Shown here one piece after another: positions 1-10,144 of a DNA stretch of 64,000 nt; positions within the stretch are counted from its first letter, which is position 1; every line of letters starts with the position of its first letter. This DNA comes from Phymatolithon calcareum. Its lineage: Eukaryota > Rhodophyta > Florideophyceae > Hapalidiales. Location: assembly GCA_977006965.1 (NCBI GenBank), contig OZ345358.1, positions 992,001 to 1,056,000 of the forward strand. Direction: 5' to 3'. A program made the translations under genes and the position numbers. Below the pieces are notes generated by a model that was not told the origin of the DNA, did not search any database, and was given only the letters and a program-made list of their open reading frames with translations.

Positions 1-92
1 GCCGAGTTCCCCGTTCAGTACCAACCACACTTTGGACAGAAGGCAACGAAAACCTACCATACAATCAACAGGAGCTCTGAACGCCCTCTTGC

Positions 93-761
93 TGTGGGGT
101 TCAAGGCACAAGCTGGCAGATCCGTTGACCAGAGTTTGAGGACTGCTGGTCAAGGAGGGTTTATATAGACTAGAAGTAGAACCATAGTGAAGAGTCTAAG
201 CAAAGGGGTGTGTCGACACTAATGTGAAGAGACACACGGGACAAATAGATGGCTAAAAACAATTGGTCTAATGTCAACATGGGGGAGGGAGATACTAATG
301 GCAGGATATCATTGGCCGCAGTAGTACTCGGCAATGAGGAAGCCGTTGAGGGTCCAATGGCGGTTGCTCATTGGTCACAACGATGAGGAGTAAGACGAGG
401 AACTATGGAAGGCGGAGATTGGCTAAAAATGATAGACTCGAGAGAGGCTCTTCAAAAGCGCTCCGCGCTCTTAGCGAGCGGCGGCGCGGTCACGCGTGAC
501 AGTCTCGCGACTGTTTTCGGTCACGCGTCACGTGACATAGCCATCACGCTAGGGTAATTACAATACAATTATAGGATAGTAATTGTAATTGGTCTTGGCC
601 GCGGTCACAGTGACATGATGTATGATAGATTGTGACTTGACGTGTAACGTATGACTGAGGAACCGTAACGAGGAGGAATAGAGTATGATTGACTATGATT
701 CTGGTGTTAATAAGGGGTGTTGATCACGTCACAGGAGTGACGTGAGTGACTGTTCGTCACA
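93..761. mobile_element. Solo LTR (669 bp) inserted in PiggyBac-like copy A
   Basis: The segment starts TGTGGGGTTC, ends GTTCGTCACA and is flanked by a 5-bp duplication CTTGC (88-92 and 762-766). Removing it rejoins sequence that is continuous in copy D (the stretch around 25840-25850). TG...CA ends, a 5-bp duplication and no coding capacity fit a solo LTR left after LTR-LTR recombination. A TATA-like TTTATATAG lies at about 160. The middle (about 490-620) is dense in GTCACGCGTGAC-like palindromes, which could be regulatory. The parent family (Gypsy or Copia) cannot be told, since no internal region is present in the window. Confidence 0.75.
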
Positions 762-1335
762 CTTGCGGGCTCTCTCGCCTACACTCTGCGTGGTTCATGG
801 GATAACAATCGCAAGAGGAGGTTTATGTCATTGCGCGAGACCGTGAGCAGAGTATTTTTGCTCATGAAGTGTCATGGTTCGAGCGCTAGGTTGGAGGAAG
901 GATTCCACGTCAGTTCTGGAAAGTTCGCACTATAAACGGATATGCTATATCCGAGAATGGTGGCATCGGGTTTTGCGCAAAGAGATTTATGGAAGTCTAC
1001 CATGAGGAACAAGTATATCTTCGCTCCTTCATTTTCAAACAGTGGGATGACCATAGCCAGGTTCTCCGGGTACCTCCGGTGCGTCACATTCACCGTTCAA
1101 CCAATTGAACAGGGCAATATGTCGGCCGCACAGTACTGGTGGGTGCTCGCTCAGGATTTTGTCGATGCCATTCATGATCACAAAAAACCACTGTGTCTCT
1201 GTTAGACATGATTTGCTTTGACAAGTTCATATATCTTTGGCATGGCGACGGAAATGGCCTCCTTCAATACATCGCTATGCACCGTAAACGGGAGAAATGT
1301 TACGAGTTACAGAATTCATCCTAAGGAAGACGTGA

Positions 1336-1782
1336 ATGAATGAATGCTTTATTTCCCGAAGAAGCTAGCAAGACATGGTTCTATTATTACCTCTACTTAG
1401 ATTACGGCAGGGCGCTTATCCTGCTAGCTAATTGAACACACTCATCTTCTCTGGCTGCCGCTCGTCATTAGACGATTCCAACCGAAGCAAATGCGGTGGT
1501 TCCACGTTACGCGAGTCCACGTGGACGACAAGAATGTTGGACTCTTTTTCTTTACAGCTCCCCATCTGCTCTTCTTCAGTAATGCACTGTAATTAGTTTG
1601 GACCCCTTGTGCAATGCGGAAAACGCACTCCCGAAACGCCCCGTGGCGCGAAATTAGGAGAAAAAACTCGCGTCAGAATCTTCGCCGCAAACAAGCACAC
1701 CCGGGATTCGAACCCAGGACTTTCTCTTGGTCGCAAATTGCGCACCCCCCGGAGCCAGTTTACCCACTGTACCACAGGTGCT
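1336..1782 (-). mobile_element. tRNA-derived SINE, copy 1 (full length, 447 bp)
   Basis: Read on the minus strand, it begins with a tRNA-like head holding an A box TGGTACAGTGGG (1763-1774) and a B box GGTTCGAATCC (1703-1713). A body of about 300 bp follows, then a 3' end with an ATTC-repeat tail. The flanks are a 12-bp target duplication, AGGAAGACGTGA (1324-1335) and AGGAAGACATGA (1783-1794, one mismatch), which copy D has only once. RNA polymerase III promoter boxes, long variable target duplications and a repeat tail are the hallmarks of a SINE moved by LINE machinery. Copies at 4256, 50834 and about 52700 share the body or 3' end. Confidence 0.82.
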
Positions 1783-1915
1783 AGGAAGACATGAGATTAT
1801 GCTACATCTTGAACAGGGTACCACGGCAGAGTGCGAGAAGCAAAGCGATTTAGAAGGTGAAACTGCCCATAGTACAGTTGTACTGTGCCGTCTTGTGGTC
1901 CCATACTCTGGTACA

Positions 1916-2401
1916 TGTCGCAAATTCGAGGTCGGGAATAATCGCTGTCGAGAAGACAAGAAACAACGGGTCTCAAGTGGCTCCGTCTCGCACACTGCCG
2001 GCTGTTTCTCATAGCAAGACAATAAATTCGGAGACAGTCTAACTGGCTCGGGATGAGCGCCGCTTCATACTCCAGCGCCGATGACCAGATTCGGAATGGT
2101 ATAAATGCGACAGCACCCGAGCACAGCATTGTATCGGAAGGCAGTCGGAATAAGAATCACCAAGTCTTGGTCGGCTCAGTGCTCCTTCCGGGAGCACACG
2201 GATAGAAGTGTCTGGTGTAGGCGTCTCGCCATGCCCGGTCCCCGTTTGGGAAACCAGCGGTCATAACGGATCACTAAGACTAACTGGTGTGTGGCGACAT
2301 TCTTGAACAGCACGTGGACCTTCGCGAGGTTCTACAACGCTGAGCGCGCGAAAGGTAATAAACTCTCTTTGTTCTAAACTGTTCATTGCCGTTTTGCGAC
2401 A
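1916..2401. mobile_element. Solo LTR or short TIR element (486 bp) inside copy A
   Basis: The segment starts TGTCGCAAA and ends TTTGCGACA, a 9-bp inverted repeat, and is flanked by GTACA on both sides (1911-1915 and 2402-2406). Copy D carries the uninterrupted site with a single GTACA near 26656. TG...CA ends with a 5-bp duplication favour a solo LTR; the rather long inverted end repeat would also suit a small DNA transposon. A TATAAA lies at 2100-2105. No protein coding is visible. Confidence 0.68.
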
Positions 2402-2837
2402 GTACAAGGCGCCTTGTCCTCTCGGATTCATTTTGCCTCGCGTAATATTCATCAATGTTCAGTACTCCCAAAGGTACCTTTGCTTCAAGGGCGATGTTGA
2501 AATCCATTTAACTCCACTGAAAATGGAAAAGTAAGCCACGGGTGGCATGATGAGTTCTTTAGCTGTTCAAAACAATTTGCAGAGTCTGACAAGTCAAGGA
2601 ATGAACCCTCGTGTTCCAATCATGCAAAGACTTGCTGGCGCCGCAATCAACATATGTGGCACTTCAACTGGTAGAAACTGTTTTGCTAAGCATGCTGAAC
2701 ACATCCATGAGCTTGATGCGTTTGATGAGCCTAATACTGAGTAGCTTTGGTTGGTAAAAATTAAATGATCCTCATTCCCTCAATTGAGGGAAAAGTGCCC
2801 CTCAATTGAGAGAAAATTCCTGTCACATAGACACTAG

Positions 2838-5208
2838 TGTCTATGTGCCGGGAATTTTTCTTCAATTGAGAACATATTTTTCCTCAATTGAGGACGGAAA
2901 AACATTTAATTTTTGGAAACGAAAGCTACTCACTGTGAGGCCCGTCAAAAGCGTCAAGCTCATGAATGTCTTCAACTTGCTTCGTGAAACAGTTCCTACC
3001 GGTAGAAGCGCTACAAATATATAGTGTGGCACTTTCACGCGTATTAGAGTATGAGCACAAGAGGGTTGTCGTCTTGAATTTGCGAACTCTGCAGTTGTTT
3101 TGAACAGCACAAGTAGTCCCCACGACATCCCCAGTCCTCCTTTTCTTTTTCTTGGGAGTTAAGTAGGTTCTAACACTGCTCCCGATTGCAAATATACGTT
3201 CTTTAGCGACTAAACGTGGACGATTAATGTGCATGGCACATGTGTTATCGACGAGATGCTCGAACAGTCTTGACAATACCTTCGCTGCGTCATGTGCTGC
3301 TGACCCTCTGCACGGGCACCTGAGAAGGAAAGTCACCTAACAATCACGCAAATTTCTAGAAGAGTTTGATGACTCCTATGAACTATAGTCGCACTTGTTG
3401 AAGATGAAGGATTATCGCACTTCTGCCACTCGCCGAGTGCTGTATCTCTTAACAGTTTTCCGGTTAGTAACCTCCGTTCCCATACCAACGGGATATGGAC
3501 TCACGGAAGCATCTCAGGTCCGACGGAGACACAGTGCGCTTTTTGGGATCAGATATGGCATCGAGAGAATCTTGACCGAGCGACCAGCGGTGCTGCGCAG
3601 ACTACATGTTCTACTTGGTTGCGCAGTGAATGATATTCACTGGAAGTGTTCGGCGAGCGGCATACCAGTCCTTGAAGAAGAAGGAGAGTTGAGATACTTA
3701 ATTGGTCTTGTTGCCCTCTAAAATTTGCACTCGGCGCTGAGCTCAGCTCTTGTCATGAGGGTAATTATTCCGAAAAAACTCAATCAGCTCTGTCAATGTA
3801 GTCTCTTGTTGTCCAATTGTTCAGCTTAGCGAACGCCAGAGCAGAAAAGATTTCCCATGTGAACTTGGAGAAACATCTTCATGACGCAATCTTACTTCGT
3901 ATGAATACCAATACCATCATTTTCTGATCAGATGTCTCTGGTAAGAGTGCAAAGTCTCCAGAACTGAGAGGAAACTTAGGCCCTATTCTGTCCTGAAGCT
4001 TGGCGCTCGTACCATGGTTCCCCAAAAGCGACAATATTCGGCTCGCGATCAGGAACGACGACATCAAGCTCGTTTCGTGATGTTTGGTCCCAAGAGCCCT
4101 TCAAGACGTAAGAGAGAGCCCGGAAGAGGGCTTTTAGAGATGCTGAAGGTTTTATCGATGCTTTTGTGTCTATTTGATGAGCTTCTGATTGTGACTGTGG
4201 AAGATAAACTGGCGTTTCGCGATGAAGATGGGCGAGGATGAGTACTGTAAGCAGTAGATGTGATCAAGAGAAAGTTCCGGGTTCGAATCTCGGGTGTGCC
4301 TGTTTATCGTGAAGAGTCCGACGCAGTTTTCTCCTACGGGTTTTTCCGTCGTCGATACGGAGGGATTACAGTGCATCATACGTGTAAAGAAGACAAGGGA
4401 GCGGTAAAGAGTAGAGTCCAAATGATCTGGCCGTCCACGTGGACTCGCGGAACGTGGAACCACACGCTTGCTCCGGGTGGAATCGAGTTGTCGAGCGGTA
4501 GGCAGAGAAGAACGAGTGCTTTCCTCATTACCTCGCAGAAATAACGATCTGCCGTCATCTAAGTAGAAGTTAATTAATAATAAAGCGCTGCCTTGCGAGC
4601 CCCACGAGGGGACAAAGCAAATGACATGACATGACTGTAAGCAGTCCTGGGTGGTACTGCGCTTTGCTGATGTTGGCTCGGTTCAAGGCTGGTGAGCTTC
4701 TGCAATGCCATCTTCAGTGTCCCCTATCTTGACGTTGAACAGGTTGACTGTTTTAAAGTTAGTCTTCTTCGGCGAACGCCAAACTATGACACATTTTACG
4801 CAAAGTGATTTGCTCGCGACCATTCAGTTTTCCTCCAGTACCTCCTGAACGATACCACACACCCTTTTTTACTTGGAAAAGGCTCCATATTGTCTGGAGC
4901 ATTCTACGAGATTTGTCACTGATGCTTACTTTGTTTGTATAGATGTACCGACAACGCGGGGCCGGACTTTTTCTCGTGCCATTGCAGGTCTGGTACTTCT
5001 GGGTGACCACTATATTTTCGTTGTTAGCCCCAAACGAAGAGATTTTACTGTTGTAGTTGCGGTACTCCTCACCCACTACACAAGTTCGGCTTTTCAGTAA
5101 TGACGCAGATGATCCGTTCTGCGTTCGATTTACTAACTTTTCCGAGCTTTTGAATCCGTCCTCATTTGAGGACTGGGTCCTCAATTGAGGACGTTCGGCA
5201 CATAGACA
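2838..5208 (-). mobile_element. PiggyBac-like element, copy B (CTAG family), decayed
   Basis: It is flanked on both sides by CTAG (2834-2837 and 5209-5212). The ends are TGTCTATGTGCCG on the left and its reverse complement on the right, with TCCTCAATTGAGGA-type palindromes just inside both ends. Minus-strand fragments match the same transposase as copy C: the C-terminal part at 2926-3336, a middle part at about 3400-4060 and the N-terminal part at 4759-5184. Frames are broken many times and a SINE (4256-4633) is inserted. Its left joint with copy A is tail to tail, its right joint with copy C head to tail, each through one CTAG. Confidence 0.78.
4256..4633 (+). mobile_element. tRNA-derived SINE, copy 2 (5'-truncated in the tRNA head)
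   Basis: It starts within the tRNA-like head, keeping the B box GGTTCGAATCT (4280-4290), continues through the same body and 3' region as copy 1, and ends in an ATGAC repeat tail (about 4619-4633). The 12-bp duplication ACTGTAAGCAGT is exact at 4244-4255 and 4634-4645. It lies inside PiggyBac-like copy B, so it inserted after B. Confidence 0.8.
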
Positions 5209-5212
5209 CTAG

Positions 5213-7685
5213 TGTCTAGTTTACTGAAATTTTCCCTCAATTGAGGGAACGAGAATCATTTAATTTTTGCACATGAAAGCTACACTCTGTCGGGCACATC
5301 AATAGCGACAAGCTCATGGATGTCTTCAACATGCTTAGCGAAGCCGTTTTCTACCAGTATAAGTCTCACAAATTTTACGTCACCACCAAGCCTATTACAG
5401 GATAAGCACAGGAGGGTCGTCTTCTTGACTTTGCGGATCCTGCAGTTGTTTTGCGCAGCAAAATTAGTCATCATGTCATTCGCCGTCATCCTTTTCTTTC
5501 TCGCGGGGGCTAAGTGGGTTCCGACACCGCTTCCGGAGGCAAAGATACGTTCTGGAATGATTGAACGGAGACGAGTATTACGCGAATCACAAGAGTTATC
5601 GATGAGCTGCTCTAACAGCACTTCATAATACCGTCGCTGCGTCATGCTAGCTCTTAACCACGCAAACGAAAAGAGATGTGATAACGCGAAATGACCAGTC
5701 CAGGGTGTGGAATTTTTTCTCAAGATCCAATCTCTCTTGGCGACACCGATTGTGTTTGTCGATTTGTGCGTACGCAGAATAGTATGTCTCGCATACTTCG
5801 GGCTGGGTTACCGACAGTTCAACACGAAAAGGTCCATCTTCAAGCTGACTCCAACGCACACGTTTGTGAGGTTTGCGTTCCAATGTCGTAGAGGTAGTCA
5901 AAATAAATAACGGTGATCCCAGTCAATCCATATAACCGCCATCATTAACGGCTCACGGTTCAAATATTTTCGGACGAGAGAAACACATTGAGCCCTCTCC
6001 GAAATCTCAATTCTAGATATATTTTCCATGGAATACTTTTTCGTCTCCATTTTGATGACCCCAACGAATTTTAGGCCCAACAGAAGAAGCACCTCTGCAG
6101 ATTCAACACTCGCAAAGTATGAATCTGCGCACACAATGCGCATTGTGGCAGAGTATACAGCCATAAGACGGCGTAAAACTGCTGTACCATTAGCAATTTC
6201 GCCTTCTATAACCTTTGCTTCTCGTCTTCTGCAGTTTTAAAGAGCTCGAGATGTAGCATTATCCCACTGCTTCGGGATGCCGAGTTCTGTATCTCGCAAC
6301 CATTCTACGGCTTACTGCCTACCACAATGTACTGAGGTAGTCCGACATCAAGCAAGCGACCTCTGGACTCATCCACGCAAACGATGTCCGACTGTGACAC
6401 ATTGCGCTTTAGGTGCTCGTTTATGGCATCGAAAAAATCTTGAACGAGCGCCCAGCGGTACTGCGCAAACGACATGCTGACTTTTTCATTTGGTTGTATG
6501 CTGAATGTAATGCACCGAAGGTTTGCGGTGAACCTGTCTCTAGACATCCCAGTGTTTGAAAAACGAGGAGCCCGGATATACCTTTTCGCCCAAGTAGTCT
6601 TCCATAAATTTCTCTTATCGCTGAACTCAAATCTTGTCATGAGGACGAGGATTCGGAACAGCTTAACCAGCTATGTCGCTGTTTTTTCTTTCCGCCCGAT
6701 TCGTTTCAGCTTCGCGGTCGTCCACACAGCAATTTTTCGAACGTGGTCTTCCGGAAACATGGTCCTAAAGCAATCACAGTGCGTGTGAAGCCCAATACCA
6801 CCATTTTCCGATGTGAAATCCCCATTTGGAGTGCGAACTGTCGAACAACGCTGGGGAATTCGTCCCCCAATCGGGTATAGAACTTTTATCTCGTACCATG
6901 GCACCGCATGAGCAATAACTTTGAGTTCGCGGTCGGCTGAGATGACATTAATTTCCTCTTGCGACACCTGGCCCTAAGAGTTTTTGTATGGCGTAGGCGA
7001 GAAAGCCTTGAATAGGGCGTTTATAGCTTCTGAAGATTGGATAGAATCTTTTTTGTCGCTCTGAGAACCTTCTGGTTACGACTGATCATAATAAACTGGG
7101 GGTTTGCGAAGAAGACTGGCGACCGCAAGTACTGCAAGCCTGATTTTTTCTACAGAGGATTGCGGGCTAGGACCCGAAACAAGCATTCGAGAGGAAGGAG
7201 CACCTTCGCCAGCTTTTACTGCCTTGATGTTAACAATCTTGAGTGTCCTAATCTTAGTCTTCTCGGTCAGTTTCCGAACTAAGACGCATTTCACGCGATG
7301 CGATGTGCTTGCGCGACCATTGATTTCATTCAAGAGTATCCCCAGAACCGTGCCGTTCACCTTTTTTGACTTGAAAAATGCTCCATAGAGCTTGCAACAC
7401 TCTGCGAAACTGAGCACCGATGCTGCCTTCGTGTGTACGGATGCGCAGACCATCCGGCGCGGGTCTTTTTCTCGTGACATGGCAGGTCTACTTCTTCTGA
7501 CCGAAAATCGTATTTAGCTCTTAAAGCCGAACGACGGGCTTTTAAGGTAGTAGTTGGGATACTCCTCACGGAGAACACAAGCCCGTCTTGCCAAATATAG
7601 CGCGAACTACCTGTTTCGGATTCTTTTTACACACTTTTTTACCTTTCAAATCGCCCCTCAATGGACGTAGTTAGTAAACTAGACG
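5213..7685 (-). mobile_element. PiggyBac-like element, copy C (CTAG family), best-preserved transposase
   Basis: The left (3') end TGTCTAGTTTACT directly follows CTAG at 5209-5212. The right (5') end AGTAAACTAGACG stops near 7685, so the ends form an inverted repeat of about 12 bp. This end type differs from the TGTCTATGTGACG of copies A, B and D and is shared with copy E, so there are at least two end subfamilies. The expected CTAG at the right end has decayed to GTAT. About 145 bp beyond that end (7881-8026, after a retroposon) also matches the flank of copy E (29458-29606), so C and E appear to descend from one duplicated insertion. Confidence 0.78.
5280..7578 (-). pseudogene. PiggyBac-type (DDE_Tnp_1_7) transposase pseudogene of copy C
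   Basis: From N- to C-terminus on the minus strand: a basic N-terminal region opening MSREKDPRRM (7480 downward), a middle part (6967-6671), a block with RDRFTANLRCITF, YRWALVQDFFDAINEH and DIVCVDES (6640-6305), the VCADSYFASVESAEVLL block with its Asp (6164-5898), a YAQIDKHNRCRQ...LEKKFHTLDW block (5901-5647) and the C-terminal part (5723-5280). These blocks follow the order known for PiggyBac-type DDE transposases (CVDES, ADSYFAS, D-x-HNRxRQ). Several frameshifts and in-frame stops separate them, so no functional protein is expected. Confidence 0.8.
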
Positions 7686-7691
7686 GTATAG

Positions 7692-7875
7692 TTTCCCCCG
7701 CGAGATCTCTTCTGTGAGACCAGAGGTAGGTTTTGGAGTTCTGCTGACTATGTCACTTTTAGCGAAATGAAGCTTTTGGGTTCCGATTGAGTCCTAGTGT
7801 CTCGCCAGAAGTGTTGCCCCAAGCGGCAGCAGATGCATTGGTAACACTATAATAAAAATTTCTCTTCTTCTTCTT
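7692..7875 (+). mobile_element. TTC-tailed retroposon, 5'-truncated copy
   Basis: About 185 bp ending in a TTC microsatellite (about 7862-7875). It is the reverse complement of the left part of the insertion at 39801-40234, including the shared stretch GTAACACTATAATAAAAAT. It sits between the right end of copy C and flanking DNA that is joined directly in copy E. TATAG occurs on both sides (7687-7691 and 7877-7881), a possible short target duplication. Confidence 0.7.
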
Positions 7876-8029
7876 CTTCTATAGTCTTCAAGAGTACTAC
7901 ACGAAATTTAGACGGATTCTGTATAACCTCTACTGTATAGTACTTCTGCAGTGTTCCCTGGAGACCGTGTACTTTTCATTTAAATGCTTCTCGTTTAGGT
8001 TCAAAAATCGAATACTCTAAATACTGCGG

Positions 8030-8597
8030 TGGTGCAGATCGACCTATCTTCGCCACGGAGTAGTCCGGGAATGGTTGGCCGGAAAGGCCGTGCAAGGCTC
8101 TAGCGAAAGGTCTCTCCCGATGGAGGTTAGTGTCAGAGCAATCAACAACACACGCACGGACTTGGGGTCCAATCGCCAGAGGACACCAACGTCTGTACGC
8201 AAACGCAGGGGAGAGTGTCCGAGGACCGAGGCTTGACCGACGGCACAGAGTCGAGGTCGTACGCGAGGCCTTCCCTGAGATGGAAGAACCGCGAAGGTTG
8301 GAACGGAGAAGGTCGATCTGGCCCAAAAACGGGTTGCCCCGTTTTACTGAAGGCCGGCAGAGAAAGCCCGCCATATACTACCAAATCGGTCTTATCATAC
8401 TACAAATAACCCTAACCGGAGAGGACGGCGAGGCCCAAGGCACTGAGTGTAAGCCCTTGAGGGCTGTAATGGCCGCGGAAAAACAAGGCTTCTAGGCCAC
8501 CCATCTATACTACTTTGAACATATATTTTCCCACTATTCGAGAATCCACACTCTGCATGTACACTACTACCTGACTATTTTTGAACAATGTCTGGGA
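8030..8597. other. No gene recognised
   Basis: Several overlapping open frames occur on both strands in this GC-richer stretch, but none shows a recognisable domain, and none is repeated elsewhere in the window. I see no RNA gene or element end. Unassigned. Confidence 0.4.
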
Positions 8598-10144
8598 TAT
8601 CTGCGGACGAGCTAGAATACCGACAGCTAAACGGTGACATCTGCTTGTTTCTAGCTCGAATACTTTCAGAGCTACGGGCACGAGAAGAAACAGCTCATTC
8701 CAGCCCAAAATCGACGATTCGGGGAAGTTCGATTCCGGGCCCCAATGGCCATTGCGCATTATTCATGCTTCCTTGCACACGAGATTGGAATGCCAACATG
8801 CAAGTATCTTCGCAGACGTGATCGGCAGCCGTGAACGACGCGTATGGCACATATGGCGAATGGATGATGACGATACACTTCGGAATGAATATCTCACTGT
8901 CGAGGAGATAATTTCTTTTTATCGAGAGGTATACGATTTGAATAGATGCGATCAGTGGGGATAGAACTTGAACCAATAGCATTACAGATGATGTGCTGAT
9001 ATGGAGAATGGTTAAGCTCACCAAATTAGTGGGTAGACAGAGAGAACAAACGCGTACAAGTAAACTTGCTTTCGTTTCTGCACCTTGATCGGAAAAGCAG
9101 ACGGCACTTCACTTTCCAACGGTGTGATCGGGAGGTCGCTGTGGGGCTAACGGTAAAGTTTATTGCGCGTTTTTAATTGTTACATGGGAAAAGTTGAAAA
9201 TGCTTTCATTTTCACAGATATATTTTCGACCACCTACGCGCTCATAACAGATTGTTCGACAACGCTACTCGATTCAGTGAGTTGCGGGAAATCCAGTTTT
9301 TGAAAATAGAAAAAATCGAGCTCACCGTGAGAAGCATACTTCTTGGGAATTTTTACTGTGCGGTCGGCTGCGTTGCTACGAGCACACAAAAAAGAGGAAG
9401 ACTTGGGCCATAATCATGCTCCGTGATCAACACCGTGGCACTTCACGGAAATTGGCACTTAATGTCTCGCAGAACTTGCGCAAGAGCAAAGCATCCAACA
9501 CCCGAGTCAGTGTTTTCGTGCTTTCTGTTACACAAACGCCTATTTTAAGCCACGGCGCGTATATAGTCACTCACCCAACGGTTCCTTTTGGTCCTCTTTT
9601 TCGTGTCCCAAACGGTCAACGTATCATAATGTACTAGTCATAGAATCGAACTTACTATGCTCAGGTTAGTACAGGAGAACTAGCAAAATAGTAGTTTTGC
9701 ACCCATGAGTATTAGTTTTACAGACCTTCTATTGGTCAAAATCGTAACGATACAGTGTAGTTGGGTTTTTTCGTTTGGCGAAGCTAGATTACTTTAGGCG
9801 TTCCGACTTGTGGGCGTGCTAAAACGCAAGTAACTCAGCCAACCTACCTAATAAAGTCATCCGTCCGTCTTCCTCACACATCGTCATCTCCAACCATCTC
9901 CAGGCTCCGGTCCTAGGTTACAGAACTGACACGTGTGCAAACTACTGGCTTCGGTCCAGGGCTGTCATACCCCAAAAATTATTTTGTCATTCAACCAAAC
10001 ATCGTTCGCGAACATCACTTTTCCGCCGTTGTTCTGCAACATTCGCGTTAACGCGGTTGTAATCATATGCATCCCCAATTCGAAGATTACGAATAGTTGC
10101 AAACACGCATGGCGATTCATGAACGTGCATGGAGATACTGAATG

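Larger units (their letters stand above)
1..2833 (+). mobile_element. PiggyBac-like element, copy A (CTAG family), 5' end outside the window, decayed
   Basis: Residual plus-strand coding similarity to copies C and D is seen at 770-1335, 1795-1910 and 2402-2800 (for example the block around 1000-1190, encoding a stretch like RDRFxxxLRCxxF...WALVQDFxDAI in the other copies). This is the DDE_Tnp_1_7 (PiggyBac-type) transposase fold as known from that family. No reading frame is intact. The 3' end is at 2833, ending GTCACATAGACA, directly followed by CTAG (2834-2837). CTCAATTGAG palindromes sit just inside the end. Three later insertions interrupt it: a solo LTR (93-761), a SINE (1336-1782) and a second solo-LTR-like element (1916-2401). 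The left end lies beyond the window. The family call rests on alignment by eye to copies C and D. Confidence 0.7.

Noticed and set aside
1690-1782. tRNA-like sequence with A and B boxes on the minus strand
   Set aside because: It is the head of a SINE with a target duplication around the whole 447-bp unit, and the acceptor stem does not pair properly, so it is not a tRNA gene.
2824-2847. Perfect 24-bp palindrome, as if a hairpin element or protein-binding site
   Set aside because: It is explained by two identical element tips meeting tail to tail across one CTAG (end of copy A, start of copy B).
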